DNA of 64,000 nt from Vibrio tasmaniensis (GCF_024347635.1 NZ_AP025512.1:1-64000), one strand, 5' to 3'. Positions 25,147 through 34,280 are shown, numbered from the stretch's first letter. The notes: generated by a model from the letters alone, not told the origin. Made by a program: numbers and translations.

Positions 25147-25772
25147 ATGTACATCTTTGGCTACCTAAGAGCATCAACTTCCGATCAAGATGCGAAACGA
25201 GCACAACATTCATTACAGCAATTTGTACAGCAAAAAGGGTTTCGTGTGGCCGGATGGTATATAGAAAACAAATCCGGTGCTTCACTACAAAGACCAGAAC
25301 TTTACGTTTACTTGATGATGCAGCAATCGGAGACGCAATTATCATTGAGCAGATAGATCACCTTTCACGTCTAGATGAAAAAAGTTGGTTCACATTAAAA
25401 GAAATGTTACTTGAGAAAGAGTTAAAGGTGATCAGTTTAGACTTACCAACGAGTCATATTGCATTCTCCCCCCAAATAACAGACGAATTCACCAACTCGA
25501 TGATAAAGGCCATCAACAGTATGATGATGGATATGTTGGCCGCTATCGCAAGGAAAGATTACCAAGATCGCCGTCGCTGTCAGGCAGAGGGAATAAAAAA
25601 AGCGAAAGAGGAAGGTAAGTATCGCGGCAGACAGGCAGATCTAGAACTCCATGAAAAAATCTATCAACTTAGAGTCATTAATGGACTGAGCATAAGCGAC
25701 ACAGCAAAGCTAACAAGCGTATCAGCTCGTACTGTCATTCGTGTAGCGAAGAAATTGATTAATGAGCGTTAG
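25147..25772 (+). pseudogene. serine resolvase/invertase with one frameshift
   Basis: Starts at 25147 (GAGGG upstream) with MYIFGYLRASTSDQDAKRA, holding the catalytic Ser of the YxRxST motif. Near 25300-25310 the frame must shift by one base (RPEL then LRLLDDAAIGDAIIIEQIDHLSRL), most simply loss of one T in the CTTTA run. The rest is normal: EFTNSMIKAINSMMMDMLAAIARKD, EGKYRGRQAD and a C-terminal HTH (GLSISDTAKLTSVSARTVIRV). Rebuilt length about 208 residues. Unless the shift is a sequencing error or is bypassed in translation, it is inactive. Confidence 0.8.
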
Positions 25773-25792
25773 AGAAGATAAAGGAATTAGTA

Positions 25793-26152
25793 ATGAAATT
25801 ATCAAATACAATCCCATTCATTGCATTACTTGCTGTGTCTGGGTGTTCAGTCTCCAAGAACCAGCTCTATGAAGGATATTTCACATATGGAAGTGAAGTT
25901 TCAGATTTTCGTTTCTGTGGATCAAACGAGATTTTTTGGTTAAATGGCGAACAAAAACAAATGAAGGTTATTGAACAAGCTTCACTAGCAAAAGCTCAAA
26001 GGTTCGGAGAGCCGTATCAAGAAATCTATGTACTGTTTTCAGGATTTGCTGAGAATCGAGAACCTGTAGGCTTTGAAGAGGAAACCGATGGTTTAATCTA
26101 TATGAGCGAACTCATAAAATCCTCTGTTCAGATGACTGAAAGTTGCGAGTAG
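25793..26152 (+). CDS. predicted lipoprotein of unknown function
   Basis: 119 residues with a lipoprotein signal (IPFIALLAVSGC; lipid-modified Cys near 18) and an AAGGAA ribosome site. The mature part is acidic, with an YEGYFTYGSEVSDFRFCGS motif. A truncated relative with the same YEG.FTYG.EVS.FR motif starts at 33415 on the other strand. Probably anchored in the outer membrane; no family assigned. A terminator follows at 26162. Confidence 0.7.
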   Translation: MKLSNTIPFIALLAVSGCSVSKNQLYEGYFTYGSEVSDFRFCGSNEIFWLNGEQKQMKVIEQASLAKAQRFGEPYQEIYVLFSGFAENREPVGFEEETDGLIYMSELIKSSVQMTESCE

Positions 26153-26161
26153 CATCACATC

Positions 26162-26196
26162 AAAAAGGGCTTAGTAACTGACCAAGCCCTTTTTAT
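26162..26196 (+). terminator. rho-independent terminator after lipoprotein gene
   Basis: AAAGGGCTTaGT pairs with ACcAAGCCCTTT across a short loop and leads into TTTTATT. Confidence 0.88.
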
Positions 26197-26325
26197 TAGC
26201 AATCTCTCATTTAATATATTCGGCATAATCACCACCGAAAATGTAAGCCCCAGATAGTAATATCCGGTTTGACCTATTTAGAAATGTCCTCTTTATTGAT
26301 TTATTTACTGAGAGGATTTGACCGA

Positions 26326-26672
26326 GATGTTGATAACCATGAGTGATAAAGAACTAGACCGCTTGAAGGTTTTACAAGACGTATTAGAACGTCGCTTACG
26401 ACAATGTGATGCTGCTAAAATCCCACGCCAAGTTCGGCGTCAACTAAAACGACTGGAGTAATCAGGGCCTGCGGGATTAAGCCATCAAGCATGAGGAAGA
26501 CCCAGTAATCGCTGTTATCTGCCAGAATATCGAGCTTTAGTGTTGCAAGTGATTCATGAACATTATCCAGACTTCCCTCCAACATTTGCGCATGAAAAGT
26601 TAATCGAACAACACCATCTTTATGTCAGTGTAGAAACGCTGAGGCAATGGATGATTGCCGATGGGATTTGGC
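26326..26672 (+). pseudogene. ISNCY-like transposase fragment
   Basis: Starts MLITMSDKELDRLKVLQDVL and, after a frame break near 26460, continues YRALVLQVIHEHYPDFPPTF, then LIEQHHLYVSVETLRQWMIADGIW before the IS6 end at 26673. This order matches the N-terminal region of ISNCY/IS1202-type transposases. Internal HTH codons are lost and the C-terminal catalytic part is gone. Confidence 0.65.
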
Positions 26673-27491
26673 GGTTCTGTTGCAAATCTAGCTAGAGGTG
26701 TGACAGACCAATCCTCCAGGTACAATTATCCTGCGAGGACGTAGAATCGCTCAAAGGCCGTATCACCTTCAATATCAATCTGCTCTTGTTTGAGCATCGT
26801 CCACACTTCCTGCCCATGTAAACTGGCCAAAGCTCCTTCCGTTGACTTCCAACCTAGCGCTTGACGTGTTTTCTGTTTCACCCATCGGTGACTCTGCTCA
26901 ACGATATTGTTCAGATATTTAATGTCAAGAATCTCTACCAGCGAGAGCATAAAATACCCCGTCAACCAAAGCTGAACATTCATCGAATCAATGGCTGCGT
27001 AGTTACTCTTACTTCCGTCTATAACCACTTTGTTTGGTAAGCCATTTTGTGCAATAGGTTTATTCAGAAAGGCTTTAGCGGCTGCCTCATCACGGTTTTG
27101 GCTAAGGTAATAATCGACCACATTTCCAAATTTATCGACGGCTCGGTAATAGTAGACCCATTTACCCTTTACTTTGATGTAGGTTTCATCCATACGCCAC
27201 GAGTCAGACACCGGCTTCTTTCTACGCCTGGCTCTATGCTCCAATACTGGTGTAAATTTGATAACCCAACGATTAATAGTAGTGTGGTCTACAACGACTC
27301 CACGCTCTAATTGTATCTCTTCTATTTCACGATAACTCAGCGGCTCTTCTCAGCTTATAGGCGAGATAATAACGTACGGTTTCGAGAATAACTTCAGAGG
27401 GAAAGTGGCAGCCTTTAAACATTAAAAATCAGTATCATAAGTGAAAATTAAGCGAATCTTAACTAAAAGGCTCAAAGTTTGCGACAGAACC
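26673..27491 (-). mobile_element. IS6-family element type B, copy 3 (819 bp, 13-bp insertion)
   Basis: Ends GGTTCTGTTGCAA and TTGCGACAGAACC. It is 13 bp longer than the 806-bp copies because of an extra CGGCTCTTCTCAG-like stretch near 27340-27353. It differs from copies 1, 2 and 5 at many bases. Confidence 0.9.
26726..27422 (-). pseudogene. IS6-family transposase, frameshifted (type B, copy 3)
   Basis: The 13-bp insertion disrupts the frame after about residue 24 (before YREIEEIQLERG). The remaining 172-codon frame from 27244 still has MDETYIKVKGKW, IDGSKSNY and VEQSHRWV. Without the N-terminal HTH it is unlikely to transpose. Confidence 0.85.
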
Positions 27492-27621
27492 GTTTACCTT
27501 GCTTGAGTTGCTTCCACTGTTGAATCGCTTCTTCATCAATCCAGAATGTCAGTGAACCACGATTGATTAGGGCTTAGTTATATTGTTTCCAGTTAGTTGT
27601 TCTGTAGCGAGGCTTTGGCAT
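27492..27621 (-). pseudogene. IS5-family (IS903-like) transposase N-terminal fragment
   Basis: Reads MPKPRYRTTNWKQYN, an in-frame stop, then ALINRGSLTFWIDEEAIQQW and is cut by the IS6 end at 27491. The same N-terminus without the stop occurs at 34510. Confidence 0.75.
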
Positions 27622-27817
27622 TGCTCTAAGTATGTGAGTGAACTTAGATGATCTAATCGTAGCTTTAAGCATTAGTTCTCTGATTTAGGAAAAAAAGCCC
27701 ATAAAGCCTGCAATATTTTACCTACACTGAATATTTATCAGCAAAACCTACTGTACTACGCGAGTATGGCAAAGAGCTATTTGAGCGTTCAACAATGATT
27801 TAGAAACCACCAATAAG

Positions 27818-29947
27818 CTAGAAGCTGTAATCAATACTGGCTTCTATGGTTCGCTCTTCTCCATACCAACAACTGATTTGGTCGTAACAACTAAAGTACT
27901 CTTTGTCGAATAAGTTGGTTGCACTCACTGTTAGTGTCGTGTCGTCAAGTGACGAGAAGACGTAGCTAGCAGCGGCATCGACTAGTGTGTAGTCTGGAAC
28001 CGTATCGCTGTTTTGAGGGTCTAGCTGTGCTTCACCTACATATCGTACACCGGCACTCAGTCTTAGGCCGTTCAACATGTCAGTAAAATAGTAGTTACCC
28101 CACAGTGAGGCAGTTTGCTCAGGTACCCATACCGGAGTACGACTTTCTTGGTTGTAGAAGTCATCTTTGGTAATTTCCATATCCACATAAGTATAGTTGG
28201 CCGTGAGATTCAATTGCTCTGCCGCTTGCCATTTTGCCTCGAGCTCCACACCTTGAGAGACAATTTCACCGGCTTGATAACGAGGTGCAGACAAGTTATC
28301 AGGATCGTTCAGCATCGCTTTTTCTTTGGTAATGTGGAACAACGCCACTGAAGCTTGAAGATCGCTGGTTAATGGCGCGTACTTCACCCCCACTTCCCAT
28401 TGCTCACCCGTTGACGGCTCAAATGCACGTCCTGCAGCATCGACACCTGAAACAGGCTCGAAGCTTTCTGAATAGGAAGCATATGGATGAATACCGTTAT
28501 CGAATTGGTAAAGTGCACCAACTCGCATTGAAATGTTGGTATCGTCGATCTTTTCCGTACTGTTAGTTGTAGTCGCGAATACATAGTTATTTTCAACAGC
28601 TTTGGTATCCGACTCAACACTGTCCCAACGTAAACCCGCAACCATCACTAAGTTGTTCCAAGTGAATTGGTCTTGAAGGTAAACCCCCAGTTGTGTCATA
28701 TCAACTTCAGTCTTACGATCACCGGCAAAAAATAGAGTATCGCGATCGATGCTATTGGTATTTGGATTGAAGATGTCTTGCAACAGTGGCGTAACTAGCG
28801 GAGAGGTCTGTTTACCAAATACATCGGTGTCAACGCTTTGGTAGTCGATACCAATTAGTAAGTTATGACCAATCGAATCTGTCTCGAAATAACCCGACAG
28901 CTGGTTATCAATAACAAACGACTTCACTTCTTCATCGGTGGCAAAAGCCGTTCGCGCCATGGTTCGATTGTCTGCCATTAAGAAGCTATTAAAGACCTCT
29001 TCTTGTTTCATAGACGCGTCCATAAAACGTGCATTTTGAAGAAATTGCCACTGATTATTGAAGTTATGAAGGATTTTATAGCCAACCAATAGAACCTGAC
29101 GGTCAAACATACTCCAGTTTTCGTCACCTAAGAATGTATCTGGGGAAAGCTTGCCTACAGGGTTACTAAGAACTGAGCCAGATGCAGGAACTGACGTAAA
29201 CACGTTGCCCTCTGGATCATCTTGGTAATAAGCATTGAAGTTAATTAAGGTGTTGTCAGTAACCTGCCAATCAAGTGAAGGTGCAATCACGTAACGCTCT
29301 TCTTTTGACGCATCGACTTGGCCGTCTTTTTTACGAGCTAGACCTACTATGCGATAAGTAAAGTCGCTATCACCAATTTGTCCCGTGCTATCAAACTTAG
29401 CTTGTTGAAGGTTATTTGTACCAGCTGATACGCCAACACTATGAGCGCTTTGCTTTTGTGGTGATTTTGCAATGATATTGACCATACCACCTGGTGGCAT
29501 GTTTCCGTAAAGTACAGACGTTGGCCCTTTGAATACCTCAATTTGCTCTACAGCGACAGTATCAATCTGTGGTTGCAAGAAAAAGTTATTGTATGGAAGC
29601 GGGAGTCCATCATAGAAGTTGGTGTAGTTAGTAAAACCACGAATATTAAACAGATCAAATCGAGTGACCATCCCACCACGCAGATCGGTATGAATACCTG
29701 AAGTGTATCGAACAGCTTCGGATATCGAACTTGCACCACGAGTGTTCAACTCATCTTGAGTTACGATGGAAAGAGCCTGTGGTGTCTCCTCTGGATCTAG
29801 AGAGGTCTTAGTCGCTGTGTTTCGATAAGTTTCCCCTAGAACGGTTATGGTTTCATGGGCATGATCGTCGTCGGCGAAAGCTAGATTTGAAAATATGGCG
29901 GAGAGCGCCAAAGAAATGGCTGAAATCTTATATTTTTGCGCCTGCAT
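27818..29947 (-). CDS. TonB-dependent siderophore receptor
   Basis: 709 residues, intact. Signal peptide about 1-25 ending NLAFA. A TonB box-like ETITVLG near 32, then a plug domain (about 45-155) with IRGF, VEQIEVFKGPTSVLYGNMPPGGMVN, and a 22-strand barrel ending in the outer-membrane signature ASIDYSF with terminal Phe. The sequence resembles the FhuA/FhuE ferric-hydroxamate group, but the ligand cannot be read from sequence. It takes up an iron-siderophore complex using TonB energy. A Fur box lies about 30 bp upstream of the start. No siderophore synthesis or ABC genes are next to it. IS6-type copies lie on both sides. Confidence 0.92.
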   Translation of the reverse strand: MQAQKYKISAISLALSAIFSNLAFADDDHAHETITVLGETYRNTATKTSLDPEETPQALSIVTQDELNTRGASSISEAVRYTSGIHTDLRGGMVTRFDLFNIRGFTNYTNFYDGLPLPYNNFFLQPQIDTVAVEQIEVFKGPTSVLYGNMPPGGMVNIIAKSPQKQSAHSVGVSAGTNNLQQAKFDSTGQIGDSDFTYRIVGLARKKDGQVDASKEERYVIAPSLDWQVTDNTLINFNAYYQDDPEGNVFTSVPASGSVLSNPVGKLSPDTFLGDENWSMFDRQVLLVGYKILHNFNNQWQFLQNARFMDASMKQEEVFNSFLMADNRTMARTAFATDEEVKSFVIDNQLSGYFETDSIGHNLLIGIDYQSVDTDVFGKQTSPLVTPLLQDIFNPNTNSIDRDTLFFAGDRKTEVDMTQLGVYLQDQFTWNNLVMVAGLRWDSVESDTKAVENNYVFATTTNSTEKIDDTNISMRVGALYQFDNGIHPYASYSESFEPVSGVDAAGRAFEPSTGEQWEVGVKYAPLTSDLQASVALFHITKEKAMLNDPDNLSAPRYQAGEIVSQGVELEAKWQAAEQLNLTANYTYVDMEITKDDFYNQESRTPVWVPEQTASLWGNYYFTDMLNGLRLSAGVRYVGEAQLDPQNSDTVPDYTLVDAAASYVFSSLDDTTLTVSATNLFDKEYFSCYDQISCWYGEERTIEASIDYSF

Positions 29948-29978
29948 AGTTCCCTCAATACGGCTAAATTATTATTCT

Positions 29979-29997
29979 GATAATGAAAATCATTATT
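29979..29997 (-). promoter_or_regulatory. Fur box
   Basis: GATAATGAAAATCATTATT agrees with the 19-bp Fur consensus at 17 positions. Placed directly upstream of the TonB receptor, it implies repression in iron-rich conditions. Confidence 0.85.
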
Positions 29998-30178
29998 ATT
30001 TTACCGTTTTTTGGGGAGTGAGAAGTTAACAATTTGGTGCATTTTATAGATTTCAATTATTTCAATGTGATGCTTTATATCGCCTTCTTTGGTTTTTGTT
30101 CTGTTTTCTAAGTCTCGGTTCTGTTTCTGATCTTTGAGTTACTGATATTGTGGAGGTATTTATTTGATGCCCTAATTG

Positions 30179-30969
30179 GGTTCTATCGCAAATCTAGCTA
30201 GAGGCGTGACAGCCCCACCCGACAGGTACAATTATACTGCGAGTGCATAGAGTCGCTCAAAGGCCGTCTGGCCTTCAATATCTATCAGATCTTGTTTCAA
30301 CATCGTCCACACTTCACGCCCATGCAAACTGGCCAAAGCTCCTTCCGTTGACTTCCAACCTAGAGCTTGACGTGTTTTCTGCTTCACCCAACGGTGACTC
30401 TGCTCAACGATATTGTTCAGATATTTAATGTCTAAAATCTCTACCAATGAGAGCATGAAATAACCCGTCAACCAAAGCTGAACATTCATTGAATCAATGA
30501 CCGCGTAGTTACTCTTACTTCCATCTATAACGACCTTACTTGGTAAACCATTTTGTGAGATGGCTTTAGCAGCCTCATCACGGTTCGGGCTAAGATAATA
30601 ATCAATCACATTTTCAAATTTATCGACGGCTCGGTAATAGTAACCCCATTTCCCCTTTACTTTGATGTAGGTTTCATCCATACGCCACGAGTCAGACACC
30701 GCCGGCTTCTTTCTACACCTCGCTCTGTTCTCCATTACTGGTGTAAATTTGATAACCCAACGATTGATAGTAGTGTGATCTACTATGACTCCACGCTCTA
30801 ATTGTATCTCTTCGATTTCACGATAACTGAGCTTATAGGCGAGATAATAACGTACGGTTTCGAGAATAACTTCAGAGGGAAAGTGGTGGCCTTTAAACAT
30901 TGAGAATCAGTATCGTGTATGGAAAGTAAGCAAATCTTAACTTAAAGGCTCAAAGTTTGCGACAGAACC
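30179..30969 (-). mobile_element. IS6-family element type B, copy 4 (791 bp)
   Basis: Ends GGTTCTATCGCAA and TTGCGACAGAACC. Shorter than 806 bp because of small deletions within the transposase. Same orientation as copies 3 and 5. Confidence 0.9.
30232..30900 (-). CDS. IS6-family transposase (type B, copy 4, divergent)
   Basis: 222 residues. It keeps the HTH and the DDE residues (MDETYIKVKGKWG, VVIDGSKSNY, NIVEQSHRW), but residues AFLN between the first two motifs are deleted and an extra Ala is inserted in RKKPAVSDS. The frame is open, so activity is possible but doubtful. It lies between the TonB receptor and sodC. Confidence 0.85.
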   Translation of the reverse strand: MFKGHHFPSEVILETVRYYLAYKLSYREIEEIQLERGVIVDHTTINRWVIKFTPVMENRARCRKKPAVSDSWRMDETYIKVKGKWGYYYRAVDKFENVIDYYLSPNRDEAAKAISQNGLPSKVVIDGSKSNYAVIDSMNVQLWLTGYFMLSLVEILDIKYLNNIVEQSHRWVKQKTRQALGWKSTEGALASLHGREVWTMLKQDLIDIEGQTAFERLYALAV

Positions 30970-31003
30970 AAAAAGCGCCCCAAATAAGCTGGGGCACTTT
31001 TAA
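30970..31003 (-). terminator. rho-independent terminator after sodC
   Basis: On the minus strand AGTGCCCCAGC pairs with GCTGGGGC-type partner (GCGCCCC on plus) and is followed by TTTTTGG. It ends the sodC transcript just before IS6 copy 4. Confidence 0.8.
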
Positions 31004-31021
31004 CGACTTTAAGGAAGAGGA

Positions 31022-31534
31022 TTACTTAATCACGCCACATACAATGCGTGCACCACCACCGCCAAGCTTAGCTGGATGGTCAGAATGGTTATCACCGCCA
31101 GCGTGAATCATCAAAGCTCTGCCTTTCACGTCATCCAATGTAACTCTTGGCGCCATTATTGGCTGATCAGCTATACCATGAGCATTGACGTAAAGCGGTG
31201 GTAAATCACCAAGGTGATTATCATCCGTCCAAGGGAAACCATGTTTACCCGTATCCTCTGGGTCATAATGCCCCCCTGCAGCTCCGCCGAGTATGATTTT
31301 GCCATCTTTTGTGATGCTATCGCACGAACCATTCGCGTGCACATGGAACCCATGCGTACCAGCTGGCAAACCTTTCAATTCAGGTGTAAATACAGCTCCG
31401 TAATCACTTGAGCTTATCTTCACAATTCCGGCTGACTGGCCAGAGCCAAGATCGATCATTTCAACACTCACTGTTTCAGCAAAAACAGGCGAAGAAATAA
31501 GAGTTAATACAGCAAGCCATGTTGTTTTGTCCAT
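31022..31534 (-). CDS. sodC: periplasmic Cu/Zn superoxide dismutase
   Basis: 170 residues with signal peptide 1-19 (LTLISSPVFA). Copper ligands in HGFHVHANGSC, the bridging and zinc ligands in GGHYDPEDTGKHGFPWTDDNHLGDLP, and the C-terminal DNHSDHPAKLGGGGARIVCG all fit bacterial SodC; the two Cys form the conserved disulfide. It converts superoxide to peroxide in the periplasm, often aiding survival against host phagocytes. The ankyrin gene lies upstream on the same strand, 38 bp away. The two are bracketed by IS6 copies 4 and 5. Confidence 0.96.
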   Translation of the reverse strand: MDKTTWLAVLTLISSPVFAETVSVEMIDLGSGQSAGIVKISSSDYGAVFTPELKGLPAGTHGFHVHANGSCDSITKDGKIILGGAAGGHYDPEDTGKHGFPWTDDNHLGDLPPLYVNAHGIADQPIMAPRVTLDDVKGRALMIHAGGDNHSDHPAKLGGGGARIVCGVIK

Positions 31535-31572
31535 ATTGTTACGTCCTTTTTATTGTTATTAGTACTCTTCAT

Positions 31573-32037
31573 TCAGTACTGAAGGGATTTCAGCACATTA
31601 GATTGACCATAGATTTCAGCAAATTCTTTCAGATTAAGTCCTGCTTTATTACGCAGTTCTGGGGCACACTCCGCTTGGTACAAATCTTTCGCAATACCAA
31701 TTTCACGTTTAATCAGTGCTCCCATCAAAGCAGTGTTACCTCGCTTATCTTGCAAACACGCATTTGCCCCCGAATCGAGTAGCAAGCGGACGGTTTCTCT
31801 ATTTCCTTGATAAGCCGCAATCATGAGTGCTGTGTAACTTTGGTTATTACGTTGATCAATAGGGAAACTTTGCGAAAAAAATGCATCGACCACTTCATTA
31901 TTGCCGATACGAGCGGCATCAAAGAACAGCCCAACCAAAGATTGGTACTCCTCTTCCTGTTGGTTATCTGCAGCCAATAAGCTGAACGAAAAACTCAAAG
32001 CAAAAACAATGGAACTAAGCAAAAATACGATTTTCAT
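31573..32037 (-). CDS. periplasmic ankyrin-repeat protein
   Basis: 154 residues with a signal peptide (about 1-22, SFSLLAA) and about three ankyrin repeats: LFFDAARIGNNEVVDAFFSQ, SYTALMIAAYQGNRETVRLLL and GNTALMGALIKREIGIAKDL. Periplasmic ankyrin proteins of this type (AnkB in Pseudomonas) occur next to catalase genes and support peroxide resistance. Here the neighbour is sodC, in the same direction. No catalase gene is in the window; one may have been lost at the IS6 boundary. The specific role is inferred. Confidence 0.85.
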   Translation of the reverse strand: MKIVFLLSSIVFALSFSFSLLAADNQQEEEYQSLVGLFFDAARIGNNEVVDAFFSQSFPIDQRNNQSYTALMIAAYQGNRETVRLLLDSGANACLQDKRGNTALMGALIKREIGIAKDLYQAECAPELRNKAGLNLKEFAEIYGQSNVLKSLQY

Positions 32038-32102
32038 TTATTCCCCCTCATTAGCATAATTCGAGCATGGCCTACAGGAGTCCTGATTTTCGGGCAAAAA
32101 AG

Positions 32103-32908
32103 GGTTCTGTCGCAAGTCTAGTTGGAGGCGTGACAGACCCACCCTACAGATACAATTATCCTGCGAGTGCGTAGAATCGCTCAAAGGCCGTTTGGCCTTC
32201 AATATCTATCTGATCTTGTTTCAACATCGTCCACACTTCCCGCCCATGCAAACTGGCCAAAGCTCCTTCCGTTGACTTCCAACCTAGAGCTTGACGTGTT
32301 TTCTGCTTCACCCAACGGTGGCTCTGCTCGACGATATTGTTCAGATATTTAATGTCCAAAATCTCTACCAGCGAGAGCATAAAATACCCCGTCAACCAAA
32401 GCTGAACATTCATCGAATCAATGGCCGCGTAGTTACTCTTACTTCCGTCTATAACCACTTTGTTTGGCAAACCATTTTGTGAAATAGCCTTATTAAGAAA
32501 GGCTTTAGCAGCAGCCTCATCACGGTTCGGGCTAAGATAATAATCAATCACATGTCCAAATTTATCGACGGCTCGGTAATAGTAGACCCATTTCCCCTTC
32601 ACTTTGATGTAGGTTTCATCCATACGCCACGAGTCAGACACCGGCTTCTTTCTACGCCTGGCTCTATGCTCCAATACTGGTGTAAATCTGATAACCCAAC
32701 GATTAATAGTAGTGTGGTCTACAACGACTCCACGCTCTAATTGTATCTCTTCTATTTCACGATAACTCAGCTTATAGGCGAGATAATAACGTACGGTTTC
32801 GAGAATAACTTCAGAGGGAAAGTGGCAGCCTTTAAACATTAAGAATCAGTATCATGAATAGAAATTAAGCAAATCTTAACTTAAAGGCTCAAAGTTTGCG
32901 ACAGAACC
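32103..32908 (-). mobile_element. IS6-family element type B, copy 5 (806 bp)
   Basis: Ends GGTTCTGTCGCAA and TTGCGACAGAACC, apparently the same as copies 1 and 2 apart from two bases near 32750 and 32769. Directly joined to a truncated, inverted type B copy at 32909. Confidence 0.95.
32156..32839 (-). CDS. IS6-family transposase (type B, copy 5)
   Basis: 227 residues, protein identical to the copies at 18663 and 23023; HTH, MDETY, IDGSKSNY and VEQSHRW all present. With copy 4 it flanks sodC and the ankyrin gene in direct orientation. Confidence 0.95.
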   Translation of the reverse strand: MFKGCHFPSEVILETVRYYLAYKLSYREIEEIQLERGVVVDHTTINRWVIRFTPVLEHRARRRKKPVSDSWRMDETYIKVKGKWVYYYRAVDKFGHVIDYYLSPNRDEAAAKAFLNKAISQNGLPNKVVIDGSKSNYAAIDSMNVQLWLTGYFMLSLVEILDIKYLNNIVEQSHRWVKQKTRQALGWKSTEGALASLHGREVWTMLKQDQIDIEGQTAFERFYALAG

Positions 32909-33296
32909 AGGCTATGTCACAAAATGGTTTACCAAGCAAAATCATCATAGGTGGAAGTAGGAGTAACTACGCGGCCATTGATTCGATGAATGTTCAGCTT
33001 TGGTTGACGAGTTATTTTATGCTCTCACTGGTAGAGATTTTGGACATTAAATATCTCAACAATATCGTTGAGCAGAGCCACCGTTGGGTGAATCAGAAAA
33101 CACGTCAAGCTCTAGGTTGGAAGTCAACGGAAGGAGCTTTGGCCAGTTTGCATGGGCGGGAAGTGTGGACGATGTTGAAACAAGATCAGATAGATATTGA
33201 AGGCCAGACGGTCTTTGAGCGATTCTACGCACTCGCAGTATAATTATATCTATAGGGTGGGTGTATCACGCCTCTAACTAGATTTGCGACAGAACC
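32909..33296 (+). pseudogene. IS6-family element type B, 3' half only (copy 6)
   Basis: Encodes the last 105 or so codons (SQNGLPSKIIIGGSRSNYAAI to TVFERFYALAV) and keeps the right end TTGCGACAGAACC. The second catalytic Asp of IDGSKSNY is changed (IIGGSRSNY has Gly), so this lineage was already inactive. The left half is replaced by copy 5. Confidence 0.88.
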
Positions 33297-33415
33297 CGAA
33301 ATTCAGATACTTCATGGCCATAAGTAAAATGCCCTTCATATGAATGTTCTTTTTCCACAGAGGCGGTGCAACCAGCGATAACTAACAACAAACAAAATAA
33401 ATAGCTCTTTCTCAT
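33297..33415 (-). pseudogene. lipoprotein N-terminal fragment (relative of 25793 gene)
   Basis: Begins MRKSYLFCLLLVIAGCTAS with a lipobox and an AAGGAAG ribosome site, then SYEGHFTYGHEVSEFR and is cut by the IS6 end. The YEG.FTYG.EVS.FR motif matches the intact lipoprotein at 25793, so both are members of one family. Confidence 0.7.
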
Positions 33416-33732
33416 AATTCTTCCTTACACCGTTACTAATTGAGATTCGTTAACGCTCAATTCTCATCCAAACCATAAAACTCAACGACATAAACACTAT
33501 TGGTCTGCGCTCTAAACTATTTCCGTCTTTCTAACTACGCGATGGATCCCTCTAAATATTTGAGATCAGGTTTATATACCAGTCAAAATCAAAATGTTTA
33601 ACATACGGAAAAACAATATGATAGGTTAGCTAGGCGGCTCAAAAATAGGGTTATAATGCCTACCTCGATCATCTTAAATTACAACACAGTAATTTTTGAT
33701 GACAATTTTGACTTTTATATAACAGGAAGAGT

Positions 33733-34230
33733 ATGGCTGTCTTTAGCATCTGTTATTTGGATAGAGAAAGAAATACGCTTAAGTTCGAAACCGTGTACAT
33801 GCGCTCTTTAGCTGCCGCCAGTGCCACCACACACGCGACTCAAAACACGTTTAAAATAGAAATTAGCGACATTGTCTATAAACCCCTAGCCTTTCGTTAT
33901 ACGACCAGCAAATGGGATGAAGAAGAAAAACCAACCAGAGAACAAGGAAAAGAGATGAACCGTAAAGAATTAGTTGATCATATCGCAGAAGAAGCAGATA
34001 TAACCAAAAAAGAAGCCGATACCGCACTCAAAGCCCTCATCGAAGGCATCACCACCACATTGGCCGCGGGTGATGATGTGGCTTTGGTCGATTTTGGCAC
34101 ATTCAAAATAACTCATCGTGCAGCACGTGAAGGCCGCAACCCAAAAACAGGTGAAGTTCTTCAAATTGCCGCTTCAAAAAGTCCAAAATTTAAAGCCGGT
34201 AAGAAATTAAAAGAAGTATTAAATCCATAA
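33733..34230 (+). CDS. HU-like histone protein with N-terminal extension
   Basis: Residues 75-165 are a complete HU/IHF-type DNA-bending protein: MNRKELVDHIAEEADITKKE, VDFGTFKITHRAAREGRNPKTGE and KSPKFKAGKKLKEVL. The first 74 residues have no match known to me. Both starts have ribosome sites: AGGAAG before 33733 and AAGGAAAAG before the internal ATG at 33955, so a normal 91-residue HU and a 165-residue form could both be made. Plasmid HU homologues can act as stealth or silencing factors; that role is inference. A GC hairpin follows. Confidence 0.82.
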   Translation: MAVFSICYLDRERNTLKFETVYMRSLAAASATTHATQNTFKIEISDIVYKPLAFRYTTSKWDEEEKPTREQGKEMNRKELVDHIAEEADITKKEADTALKALIEGITTTLAAGDDVALVDFGTFKITHRAAREGRNPKTGEVLQIAASKSPKFKAGKKLKEVLNP

Positions 34231-34280
34231 CGCTTAACACGCTCTTACTGGCATATTGATGATTAGTAATTTTGCTGTGA

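Noticed and set aside
33595..33625. Possible dif-like site GTATGTTAAAC on the minus strand
   Set aside because: The XerD-type arm is close but no XerC-type arm lies at the right distance.
33657..33812. Short frame MPTSIILNYNTVIF overlapping the HU-like gene start
   Set aside because: No ribosome site seen. The HU-like frame starting at 33733 has AGGAAG, so I favoured it, but it remains an open question.
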